Both the position numbers and the translations under genes were made by a program. This document shows, piece after piece, positions 17,809 to 26,232 of a DNA stretch of 59,656 bases. A model generated the notes under the pieces. That model saw nothing but the letters and a program-made list of their open reading frames with translations. It did not search any database and had not been told where the DNA came from. The DNA is from Xanthomonas cassavae CFBP 4642 (GTDB lineage: Bacteria > Pseudomonadota > Gammaproteobacteria > Xanthomonadales > Xanthomonadaceae), in contig NZ_CM002139.1 of assembly GCF_000454545.1 (NCBI RefSeq), forward strand, positions 2,176,730 to 2,236,385, in the 5' to 3' direction. Each line of letters opens with the position of its first letter. Positions within the stretch are counted from its first letter, which is position 1.

Positions 17809-19371
17809 GTGGGTTTGGCGACGTTGGATATCGTGATTGTGCTGGTCTACCTGACCGGCATCTTCGTGCTCGCGCAGTGGGTGTCGCGCGAGAAGGCAGG
17901 CCACAGCAAGAGCGCCGAGGATTACTTCCTGGCCAGCAAGTCGTTGCCGTGGTGGGCGATCGGCGCATCGCTGATCGCGGCGAATATTTCTGCCGAGCAG
18001 ATCATCGGCATGGCCGGTTCCGGCTATGCGATCGGGCTGGCGATTGCGTCCTATGAATGGATGGCGGCATTGACGCTGCTGATCGTCGGCAAGTTCTTCC
18101 TGCCGATCTTCCTGCGCAACGGCATCTACACCATGCCGCAGTTCTTGGAGCAGCGCTACGGCAAGTGGATCCGCACGCTGATGGCGGTGTTCTGGCTGAT
18201 GCTGTACGTGTTCGTCAATCTCACCTCGATCCTGTGGCTGGGATCGATCGCGGTCAGCCAGGTCACCGGCATGGACCAGACCCTGGCGCTGGCGTTGATC
18301 GGCGTGTTCGCGCTGGTCTACCAGCTGTACGGCGGGCTGAAGGCGGTGGCGCTGACCGACATCGTGCAGGTCACCCTGCTGGTGCTGGGTGGGCTGCTGG
18401 TGGCCGGGTTGACCCTGGCGCGCATCGGCGATGGCGCCGGCGTGCTGGCCGGCTTCAAGCATCTGTGGAGCGCGCACCCCGAGCATTTCCACATGATCCT
18501 GACCAAGGACAACCCGTTCTACAAGGATCTGCCGGGCCTGAGCGTGCTGTTGGGCGGGCTGTGGGTGATGAACATCAGTTACTGGGGTTTCAACCAGTAC
18601 ATCATCCAGCGTGCGCTGGCGGCCAAGAACATCGGCGAGGCGCAGAAAGGCATGGTGTTTGCGGCGTTCCTGAAGTTGCTGATGCCGCTGGTGATCGTGG
18701 TGCCGGGCATTGCCGCGGTGGTGCTGGCGCCGGATCTGGCCAAGCCCGATCAGGCCTATCCGACCATGATGCAGCTGCTGCCGACCGGCATCCTGGGACT
18801 GGTGTTCGCGGCCCTGGTGGCGGCGATCGTGGCCTCGCTCGCATCCAAGATCAACTCGGTGGCGACGATCTTCACCCTGGACTTCTACGCCAAGTTCCGC
18901 CCGCAGACCGAACAGAAGCAGCTGGTGCGCGTGGGCCGTATCGTGGCGGCAGTGTCGGTGCTGATCGGCATCCTCACCGCGCGGCCACTGCTGGGCAACT
19001 TCGATCAGGGGTTCCAGTTCATCCAGGAATTCACCGGCTTCTTTACCCCGGGCGTGGTGGTGATCTTCATGCTCGGCCTGTTCTGGAAGCGCGCCAACGA
19101 AGCCGGCGCACTGACCGCGGCGATCGGCTCGGTGGTGCTGTCGTTCGCGCTCAAGTTCGCGTGGCCGGAGCTGCCGTTCATGGACCGCATCGGCGTGGTG
19201 TTCCTGGCCGCGCTGGTGCTGGCGGTGATGGTGTCGCTGGTGACTGCACCCACCCAGGCACGCGACCTGATTCGTACCACCGATGTGGCCTACGGCACCA
19301 CGCTGGGCTTCAAGGTGGGCGCTGCCGGCGTGATCGCGATCCTGGTCGTGCTGTACACGGTGTTCTGGTAA
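17809..19371 (+). CDS. sodium:solute symporter (SSS/SGLT family)
   Basis: It is an inner-membrane, sodium-driven importer, most likely of a sugar. CAGGAGAG lies five bases before the GTG at 17809; the frame open upstream to 17554 is unrelated in composition. The 520-residue protein has about 14 membrane spans. It shows the family's early YFLASKSLPWWAIGASLIAANISAEQ, the sugar-transporter-like GLKAVALTDIVQ and ASLASKINSVATIFTLDFY, resembling Vibrio SGLT. The GH3 glucosidase upstream points to glucose or galactose as substrate, but this is inferred. Confidence 0.9.
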   Translation: MGLATLDIVIVLVYLTGIFVLAQWVSREKAGHSKSAEDYFLASKSLPWWAIGASLIAANISAEQIIGMAGSGYAIGLAIASYEWMAALTLLIVGKFFLPIFLRNGIYTMPQFLEQRYGKWIRTLMAVFWLMLYVFVNLTSILWLGSIAVSQVTGMDQTLALALIGVFALVYQLYGGLKAVALTDIVQVTLLVLGGLLVAGLTLARIGDGAGVLAGFKHLWSAHPEHFHMILTKDNPFYKDLPGLSVLLGGLWVMNISYWGFNQYIIQRALAAKNIGEAQKGMVFAAFLKLLMPLVIVVPGIAAVVLAPDLAKPDQAYPTMMQLLPTGILGLVFAALVAAIVASLASKINSVATIFTLDFYAKFRPQTEQKQLVRVGRIVAAVSVLIGILTARPLLGNFDQGFQFIQEFTGFFTPGVVVIFMLGLFWKRANEAGALTAAIGSVVLSFALKFAWPELPFMDRIGVVFLAALVLAVMVSLVTAPTQARDLIRTTDVAYGTTLGFKVGAAGVIAILVVLYTVFW

Positions 19372-19509
19372 GCGCAGGCACCACGACTGCGCGGTCGCGC
19401 CAATACGCCCGTCGCGCGATGCTTTGTTGTCGCGCGGACTGGCCAGCGGAGGATGACATTTGATCCCTGATGGATTGACCGATGGTCATCGGCCCAGGAG
19501 AGCAATGGC

Positions 19510-20378
19510 ATGGCCAATCCAAATCCGCAACTCGAAGCTGCCTTGGCGCAGTCCGCCGCGCAGCCTGGTACCACGCCAGCGCAGGAAGCGCAGCGGCGTG
19601 CTGCGGTCATTGCCGACGCCGACCGGCTCAACCGGCAGGCCGCGTCCGGCCAACGCAGGGGCGTTGCGTTGGAGGTGCCGGGTGGGGCGCCCAACCTGAC
19701 CGGTTGCGGTGACAAACCGCTGCGGAAGGTGCAAACGTCGATTGCGCGATGGCTTGCGCTATCGTGCATCCTGGCGATGACAGCCTGCGCGACCGCGCCG
19801 AACGGCACCCATCCGCCAAGGCGACCACCACGATGCATCCGGTTGCCCGTACCCAGAATCCGACACTCAGCGCCGAAGAGATCGGCAAGCGGTTCCTGAA
19901 ACTGATCGAGGGGTTGGAATCACGCAACGACTTGAGCGTGGAGCGGATCAAGGAAGTCACGGGAATTACATTGTCCTATGTGCCAAAGGGTGAGCGTTAT
20001 TCGTACGGTGAGCCGCTTGGGAATGGGTGGTACTACATGTTTTGGTACAACCCTGAATCTGACTCCTTGAAGAATGGTCTCAGTCTAATGTTCATCAATT
20101 CGAAGGAAGAATTTGGTGACATGACCCCTGTGTGCCCCCTTGATTTCGATCATTACCATAACGCACTGGTCGCTATGGGATTCTTGGCCGAGCCGAATTA
20201 TGGGGAAATTGGTGAGCTGCGAAGCTGGCATTACACGAAGTTCAAGAAGAGTGATGGGACGGTGGATATGACACTGTCGATCATTCCGCAAAACGTGATT
20301 TCCGGGGAAGCCGGTCGCTTGTGCGTCAAATCCATCGGCACATTGAACGGTCGTTAATCGAACCAGGAGATCGATGAC
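19510..20378 (+). repeat. tandem unit 1: effector head joined to immunity gene
   Basis: This 869-base block starts with a copy of the first ~70 codons of the effector at 21248 (MANPNPQLEAALAQ, QEAQ, ADADRLNRQA, LEVPGGAPNLTG) and continues with an immunity-like lipoprotein gene. An identical-length block follows at 20379. The equal 869-base spacing of the three effector heads (19510, 20379, 21248) shows tandem duplication rather than independent insertion. Confidence 0.85.
19729..20357 (+). pseudogene. immunity-like lipoprotein, copy 1, frameshifted
   Basis: From the GTG at 19729 the frame encodes a lipoprotein signal (SIARWLALSCILAMTACA, lipobox Cys in TAC). Near 19796 one base is missing relative to copy 2 (ACCGCGCCG against ACCGCTGCCG), and the frame runs out. 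The other frame carries the rest intact (NPTLSAEEIGKRFLKLIEGL to SIGTLNGR). As it stands the mature domain could be made only from a start such as the ATG at 19833, without export. Its two ends nearly match copy 2 while the middle (from about VTGITLSY to FGDM) differs strongly, and GC content falls well below the surroundings. I infer an immunity role from the adjacent XVIPCD effector. Confidence 0.7.
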
Positions 20379-21221
20379 ATGGTCAATCCGAATTCTCAAC
20401 TCGAAGCCGCGCTGGCGCAGTTCGCTGCGCAATCTGGCACCACGCCGGCGCAGGAAGCGCAGCTGCGTGCCGCAGTCGTGGCCGACGCCGACCGGCTCAA
20501 CCGGCAGGCGGTCAGCCACCAACTCAAGGGCTTTGAGTTGGAGGTGCCGGGCGGCTCGCTCGACCTGATCGATCGCGATGACAGACCGCTGCGGAAGGTG
20601 AAAACGTCGATTGCGCGATGGCTTGCGCTATCGTGCGTCCTGGCGATGACAGCCTGCGCGACCGCTGCCGAACGGCACCCACCCGCCAACGAGACCACCA
20701 CGATGCATCCGGTTGCCACCACCCAGAATCCGACCCTCAGTGCCGAAGAGATCGGCAAGCGGTTCCTGAAGCTGATCGAGGGATTGGAATCGCGCCAGGA
20801 CTTAAGTCTTGAACAGGTTCAGTCGGTCATGGGGCTTAACCTTGCGCCTGTAGAAGATGGTTCCCTTTTTGGGCATCGCCAAGATCTGGAAGGTAGTTGG
20901 TTCTATCTTTTCACCTATATTCCAGAGTCACTTGCTGCCAAGAAAGGCGTTGGGCTGTACTTCGAACATCGCAGCGATGGCTTCTCGGACATGTCGGCGG
21001 TGTGCGGTCTTGATTTTGATGACTACCACAATGCATTGGTTGCCATGGGTTTCCTGGCCGATCCGCATTACGGTGAGATCGGTGAGCTGCGAAGCTGGAA
21101 TTACACGAAGTTCAAGAAGAGCGATGGCACGGTGGACATGACGATTTCGCTCGTTCCGCAGAACGTGGTTGCCGGGCAAGCAGGCCGCGTGTGTGTCAAA
21201 TCCATCGGCACCTTGAACTGA
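20379..21221 (+). CDS. immunity-like lipoprotein, copy 2, in frame with effector head
   Basis: The open frame of 280 codons begins at an ATG with AGGAG upstream. Residues 1-73 copy the effector N-terminus. A lipoprotein signal (VKTSIARWLALSC, lipobox AMTAC) begins at an internal GTG (20598) and leads into the ~180-residue domain starting NPTLSAEEIGKRF. The likely native protein is 20598-21221 (207 residues), exported and lipid-anchored in the periplasm. The internal GTG lacks a well-spaced ribosome site, so the fused form may also be made. Immunity lipoproteins encoded beside X-T4SS effectors protect kin in the periplasm; assigning this protein to that role rests on position. Confidence 0.65.
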   Translation: MVNPNSQLEAALAQFAAQSGTTPAQEAQLRAAVVADADRLNRQAVSHQLKGFELEVPGGSLDLIDRDDRPLRKVKTSIARWLALSCVLAMTACATAAERHPPANETTTMHPVATTQNPTLSAEEIGKRFLKLIEGLESRQDLSLEQVQSVMGLNLAPVEDGSLFGHRQDLEGSWFYLFTYIPESLAAKKGVGLYFEHRSDGFSDMSAVCGLDFDDYHNALVAMGFLADPHYGEIGELRSWNYTKFKKSDGTVDMTISLVPQNVVAGQAGRVCVKSIGTLN

Positions 21222-21247
21222 AATTGATCGCCTAGGGAGGGGGTTGC
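20379..21247 (+). repeat. tandem unit 2: effector head joined to immunity gene
   Basis: The second 869-base unit repeats the layout of unit 1. Here the effector head (MVNPNSQLEAALAQFAAQ to LDLIDRDDRP) is in frame with the lipoprotein, so one 280-codon frame covers both. It ends 26 bases before the effector head of the next gene at 21248. Confidence 0.85.
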
Positions 21248-23215
21248 ATGGCCAATCCAAATCCGCAACTCGAAGCTGCCTTGGCGCAATTCGCCGCCCA
21301 GCCTGGCACCACGCCGGCGCAGGAAGCGCAGCTGCGTGCCGCAGTCGTGGCCGATGCCGACCGGCTCAACCGGCAGGCCGTGTCCGGTCAACTCACGGGC
21401 TTTGCGTTGGAGGTGCCGGGCGGCGCGCCCAATTTGACCGGCCGTTACGACAAGGCAACAGGTGTTGTGACGCTTCCGGCCGCGAGTTTTCAGCCGGGCG
21501 GCAGCGCAGCGAATGGCGATCTGAAGGCGGTAGTTGGGCTGCAGGGCATAAGCGTCGATTTCGCCCACAAGACCTGGCGGGACCCGGCCGGGCAGACGCA
21601 TACCGTGGACCAGGACATGGTGAGCAATCTGCAGGCCACCCTGAATGGCTCGCCGCTGCTGGCCTCGCAAATCAAGGCGGCGGTGACCCAGGGGCATGTG
21701 CAGCATGTCAGCCTGCTGGGCAACAGCATGGCGGCTGGCGCCACCTATGATGGCAGCACGGTGCAGCAGGACGGCACGCCCAAGGGCATCAATCTGCCGC
21801 CGCTGGGATAGCAAAGCAGAACCGCTGCGCATCCGCAGGGCAAATACGATGCGCGGGACATGACCTTCGTGCTGGGCCACGAGATCCAGCATGGCTTCAA
21901 CGATGTCGCCAAGGACCGGGCAACGCAGGCGTTCATGCAGAGCATCGCGGCGCAGGCCCGGGTGCAGGGGCCCGTACACGACTACACCGACGAATTGCGT
22001 GCCTACATTCAGGCCGGCCGCGACGATGAGGCCAAAGCAGAGATAGCGGGTTGGAATGCGTTGCTGAGCCGGGAGCAACAAAGTGCCCCCAACGCTAACT
22101 TGCGTCATATGTTGTTTACTACCAAGAACGACAGAGTTCTGGATTTCGTGGAGCCAGACCGCAATGCTGCTACTCCGCGGGCACACGCCAGACCCGGCCT
22201 CACCTTCAACCAAGACGGCAGTCTCTCGCAGACCCCGGCCAATATTGCCGCCATGGGGCAGCATTACTTCGACCGCCCCTCTGCGCTCCATGCCCAGCCC
22301 AATCAACGCCCGGTGCATCTGGGCGAGCACAAACCGACCCCCACCGCCGACTACACCAATTTCTACGGCACCTGGGCGCTGGAACAGATCATCGCCGTCG
22401 AGGACCAAGCCAAGGTGCGCTACCAGGGCGCCAAGCCGCAGATCGCCATCGATATGGCGGCTCTGGGCCTGAAGGAGGACCTGATCGAAATGGAAGGTCT
22501 GGACCTTGGTGCGAACAAGGCGTCGCGTCCCTATCTGGATACCGGCCAGACACCGGCCGCGCTGGGCCATTTCCACCACACCCAGGACGGCACCCGGGGG
22601 CACGACCATCAGTACGTGCCGGTCGCTCCGGCAGCCCCGCCGCCAGCCACGCACTCGGTCTCGGGGCAAGCGGTCTTGCGCCACCAGGATCCGTTGGTCG
22701 AACGCTTCTACGCTGCCCTGCAAGCCGGCGACGAACAGGGCGCGCGGACGGCGTCGATGGCCTATGCCACCCCCGAGCGCTGGCAGCAGACACTTGCCGC
22801 CGCAGAGGAGCGGGTGCTGGCCAGACAACAGCAATTGCCTGGCCGGGACAATCCGCTCTTCGATCAGGCATTGACCCAGCTGGAGCGGCTGGGGCCGCAG
22901 GCCGGCGGCTATCGGGATCGGGTGCAGATGGAGCAGGTTGCCGGGGCTGTCGCCTATCAGGCCGGGCTGCACCAGCTGCCCCGCATCGATGCGCTGACAC
23001 CGAGCCAGCATGGTGGTGCGCTGCTGGCGACATCGGGCAACCCGAACCTACCTGCGTTCATCGACCGCGTCAGTATCGATACGACGCAGGCCGCCACGCA
23101 GCCGCTGGAGCAGAGCCTGCAGCAGCTGGTTGCGGAAACGCGGCGGCAGCAGGATCAGGCGATGTTCCAGGCGCAGCAACAGATGCAGACGCAGCAGCAA
23201 GGGTTTTCCTACTGA
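21248..23215 (+). pseudogene. XVIPCD T4SS effector, HEIQH metallopeptidase-like, amber-interrupted
   Basis: The gene reads as one 655-residue protein except for a TAG at 21809-21811; both sides are in the same frame (16 codons lie between the stop and the ATG at 21860). The N-terminal part matches the heads of both upstream units. Just after the stop come FVLGHEIQHGFN (HExxH, residues ~211-215) and DELRAYI, whose Glu may be the third zinc ligand. The C-terminus (~530-655) fits the XVIPCD that VirD4 recognises in Xanthomonas, with NPLFDQAL, AGLHQLPRIDAL, GGALLATSGN and a Gln-rich tail. As sequenced, only a 187-residue head is made from the first start, and the domain-bearing part would need reinitiation at 21860. 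Confidence 0.82.
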
Positions 23216-23235
23216 TGTAAGCGGAGCCTGCCGAG

Positions 23236-23742
23236 ATGAACGAGGAAGGACGACTGATTCTTGCGCAGATGGCGCTGGGCGCCGGGCGTCTGGACGCCTT
23301 GATTGCCGAGTTGCAGGACCAGGCCAAGCGCGCTCAAGCGGCGATGCAGGCGGCCCGGGAGCAGGAAGAGGCCATGTTCAGGCAGGCGATGGTGGCGCTG
23401 TTCCGCGAACAGCAGCAGCGGATGGAGGATGCGCTGCGGCCTCGCATCGCCTGGGCCTGGAAGATCATCGCCACGCTGGCGGTGGTCTTCGCGCTACTGC
23501 TGGCGGGATTCCTGTTGTTGCTCAGGCAGGCCAACGACCGGTTGCAGGCGGCGGATGCCCGCGCGGCGGCGGCAGAGGTGCGTGCGGAGGTTCTGCAGGC
23601 ATCCCGCCATGTCGAGATCACCTCGTGCGGCGGCCGGCCGTGCATCAAGCTGGACAAACAGGTGCCAACCTGGAAGAGCAAGGCTGGCGAGTACATCCTG
23701 GTGGATGCCTCCGCCGAGAAACAGGCGCGTACGCGGCAGTAA
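23236..23742 (+). CDS. coiled-coil inner-membrane protein with CG-GR-C tail
   Basis: The gene starts 20 bases after the effector stop. The 168-residue product has a helical, Ala/Gln/Glu-rich N-terminal half (residues ~15-70), a membrane segment (IIATLAVVFALLLAGFLLLL, ~78-97), a second short helix and a tail with CGGRPCIKLDK. The same layout appears in the protein at 717-1367. The context links it to the effector, perhaps as a partner or a remnant of a relaxase-type operon; no function is established by the sequence. Confidence 0.72.
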   Translation: MNEEGRLILAQMALGAGRLDALIAELQDQAKRAQAAMQAAREQEEAMFRQAMVALFREQQQRMEDALRPRIAWAWKIIATLAVVFALLLAGFLLLLRQANDRLQAADARAAAAEVRAEVLQASRHVEITSCGGRPCIKLDKQVPTWKSKAGEYILVDASAEKQARTRQ

Positions 23743-23953
23743 GCCAGGGTCTTGCGCGTGCTGTTGCCTCAGCGATGCAGCCAATTGCCGCGCCCTACGC
23801 CCCTGTCTGGCGAACCACACCGACGCGCGCGTTTCAGGCAAGCGCGTCGGTACGCCTGGTTGCGGCTGTCGCCAAGGCGGGCCGGTGGCAGGAATTGGCA
23901 CGGATCGGATTCCAAGCCTGCCGGCGAGCGTTGCCGGCTCGGGCCGTCTGCGC

Positions 23954-25768
23954 TTAGACCCGCGCCGCCGGCATGTGTGCCGCAAGCAGCGTGACCGGCG
24001 CGGCGAACTGCGCCTGCCAGGGTGTCTGCAACCAGGTTTCCAGCGCCGCGGCCGGCATGGGTTTTGCGATCCAGTAGCCCTGGCCTTCGTCGCAGCCCCA
24101 GGCGCGCAGCTGTGCATAGGCCTCGGCCGATTCGATGCCTTCGGCCACCACGCGCTGGCCCAGGCTGTGACCGAGCTGGATCATCGCCGGCACCAGGGTG
24201 CGGTCGGTGCGGTTGTCCGGCAGCGAACGAATGAAGGATTGATCGATCTTCAACGAGCTGGCCGGCAGCTGTTTGAGGTAGCTGAAATTGCTGTAGCCGG
24301 TGCCGAAATCGTCGATGGCGATGTGCACGCCCAGTGCGGCCACTGCCGCGAGCTGTTCGGCCAGCTGGTCGGGGTGGCGGATCATCGCGCTTTCGGTGAA
24401 TTCGATTTCCAGCCGGCGTGGATCCAGCTTGTGGCGTTCCAGCCCGCGTCGCAGCAGCAACGCAAAGCCGGGGCGGTCCAGGTCGGCGGCCGACACGTTC
24501 AAGGCCAGATTGAAGTCCAGGCCCTGTTGCTGCCAGCGCGCGGCCTGGGCGATGCCGCGGTCGATGACCCAGGCGGTGATGCGGTTGATCAGCGCGGTCT
24601 TCTCGGCCATCGGCACGAAGTCCGACGGCATCACCGGGCCGATCATCGGGTGCTGCCAGCGCAGCAGCGCTTCCACCGCCACGCAGCGATGGTCGTGCAG
24701 ATCCACGCGTGGCTGGTAGTGCAGGCGCAGCTGGCTGGCGCTGTCCAGCGCGGCCGGCAGCGCGGCGAGCAGGCGGAAGGTATTGCGCTGGGCCACGTCG
24801 TACTTGCGCTCGTACATGCTCCACGCCAGGCCGCGCTCGCGTGAGACATCCACTGCAGTGGTGAGCGAGCGAATGGTGTCGGCCGCGCCATAACTGGTGT
24901 GCAGCGAGACTGCGCCGATCGAGGCCACCGCGGTGTGCGGGATGCCCTGGTGATCCAGCGGTTCGGTAAACGCCTTGGACAGCTTGGTGCACAGGCTGGA
25001 CAGGCGCTGGTTTTCGGCCGGAGTCAGAAAGCCGAAGGTGGTCGGGTCCAGCCGGTAGAGCAGGGTGCCAGCGGGCAGATAGGCGGTCAGGCGACGCTGC
25101 GCCAGCGCCACGTATCCATCGGCGTAGTCCCAGCCCAGTGCCTTGACCATGTCGCGGAAGTAATCGCTGCCGCAGACATCGATGGCCACCGCGGTGGTGG
25201 CCGGCACGGTCTCGCGCTGCGCCAGCCAGGTATCCAGGTCTTCGCCAAAGCGCGAGCGGTTGGGCAGGCCGGTGGCGCCATCGCGATACGTGGTGCTGCG
25301 CAGGTTTTCCACACGCAGCACGGCCAGGTCGCGCAGGCCTTCCAGTTGCGTCAGCGCCTCGGCATCCAGACCCTCGCGCGGGCTGGTGCCGATCACGCAC
25401 AGCGTGCCGATGCGGTGCCCGTCGCGCAGCTGCAGGGGCGCGCCCGCATAGAAACGGATGAAGGGAGGGCCCAGCACCAGCGGGTTGTCGCAAAAGCGCG
25501 GATCCAGTTGCGCATCTGCCACCACCATCACCTCGTCCGAGCGGATCGCGTGCGCGCAGAACGCCTGATCGCGCGGTGTCTCGGACGCCTGCAGGCCAAC
25601 GCGCGCCTTGAACCACTGACGGTGTTCGTCCACCAGCGATACCAGCGCGATCTCCGCACCGAGGGCGCGCGTGGCCATCGCGGCGATGGTGTCGAACACC
25701 GGATCCGGCGGCGAATCCAGCAGGCAGAGGCCATGCAGGACGGCCAGACGGGTGGATTCTTCGGACAT
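23954..25768 (-). CDS. GAF-GGDEF(degenerate)-EAL c-di-GMP phosphodiesterase
   Basis: The start at 25768 (MSEESTRLAVLHGL) precedes the conserved GAF domain directly; the frame extends 13 codons further to 25807. Domains are GAF (~1-150), a GGDEF domain (~155-320) lacking its signature (RLDPTTFGFL in its place), and EAL (~335-585). The EAL part keeps its catalytic residues: VAVEALLRW, LNVSA, EFTESAMI, IDDFGTGYSNF, KIDQSFI and VAEGIES. The protein should hydrolyse c-di-GMP to pGpG, with the GAF and dead GGDEF domains as sensors. In Xanthomonas low c-di-GMP frees Clp, a useful link to the Clp site before the adhesin gene. Confidence 0.88.
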   Translation of the reverse strand: MSEESTRLAVLHGLCLLDSPPDPVFDTIAAMATRALGAEIALVSLVDEHRQWFKARVGLQASETPRDQAFCAHAIRSDEVMVVADAQLDPRFCDNPLVLGPPFIRFYAGAPLQLRDGHRIGTLCVIGTSPREGLDAEALTQLEGLRDLAVLRVENLRSTTYRDGATGLPNRSRFGEDLDTWLAQRETVPATTAVAIDVCGSDYFRDMVKALGWDYADGYVALAQRRLTAYLPAGTLLYRLDPTTFGFLTPAENQRLSSLCTKLSKAFTEPLDHQGIPHTAVASIGAVSLHTSYGAADTIRSLTTAVDVSRERGLAWSMYERKYDVAQRNTFRLLAALPAALDSASQLRLHYQPRVDLHDHRCVAVEALLRWQHPMIGPVMPSDFVPMAEKTALINRITAWVIDRGIAQAARWQQQGLDFNLALNVSAADLDRPGFALLLRRGLERHKLDPRRLEIEFTESAMIRHPDQLAEQLAAVAALGVHIAIDDFGTGYSNFSYLKQLPASSLKIDQSFIRSLPDNRTDRTLVPAMIQLGHSLGQRVVAEGIESAEAYAQLRAWGCDEGQGYWIAKPMPAAALETWLQTPWQAQFAAPVTLLAAHMPAARV

Positions 25769-26232
25769 GGGGGATGGCTGGCTAACAGGGGCGGGCACGG
25801 ATCGCATGTGGCTGTATCGGCCTCGGCCCTATCCACTTGACGTAGCCGCGCTGGCTTATTCAGCTGCCAGCAGCGCAAATGCATGGTGCAGTGCAGGGCG
25901 TCGGCCACCCGCCGCATTGGCAGCATTCGGTCGACGCATGCGCGTTTCGCGTTGCAGCATCGCGCTGCGCAACACGGTACGGCAGCCAGGCGCTGCGCTG
26001 TCAGGCTGGGCGCCTACTCACCATACCCTGCGTAAGCGCTCGAATACACGGAAGTTAACGCTACCAGCCGACTGGCGCGGCGGTCTGCGCACTGGGTCGG
26101 TCTCTGCGGATTTTGTCGGTTCTGTGACCCGGCCGCTGATCGCACCGGCGTGCCATGGGCAGGGTGACCGCACGCGGGCCGGGCACGCATGCGTGCCGGA
26201 GCGCCCGTGGCACTCACCCTCTGGAGCCGATC
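25769..26232. other. 464-bp divergent intergenic region
   Basis: It lies between the EAL gene and the GH5 gene. No coding frame of interest was seen on either strand. The only distinct element is the 14-base palindrome-like site at 26053-26066, listed separately. Confidence 0.5.
26053..26066. promoter_or_regulatory. candidate LacI-family operator (xyl-box-like)
   Basis: AGTTAACGCTACCA, read on the minus strand as TGGTAGCGTTAACT, differs at two of 14 positions from the Xanthomonas xyl-box TGGTAGCGCTAACA as I recall it. It lies 166 bases upstream of the GH5 start. A site for a LacI-type sugar repressor would fit an extracellular polysaccharide hydrolase. The consensus is from memory and the match is imperfect. 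Confidence 0.4.

Noticed and set aside
15478..18492. 1,004-codon minus-strand frame over the GH3 and symporter genes
   Set aside because: His/Arg/Gln-rich shadow composition and full overlap with two well-supported genes on the other strand.
21809..21811. Amber codon as programmed readthrough or recoding
   Set aside because: No recoding signal or special downstream structure was recognised, and the neighbouring immunity copy is also damaged; simple nonsense mutation is the plainer reading.
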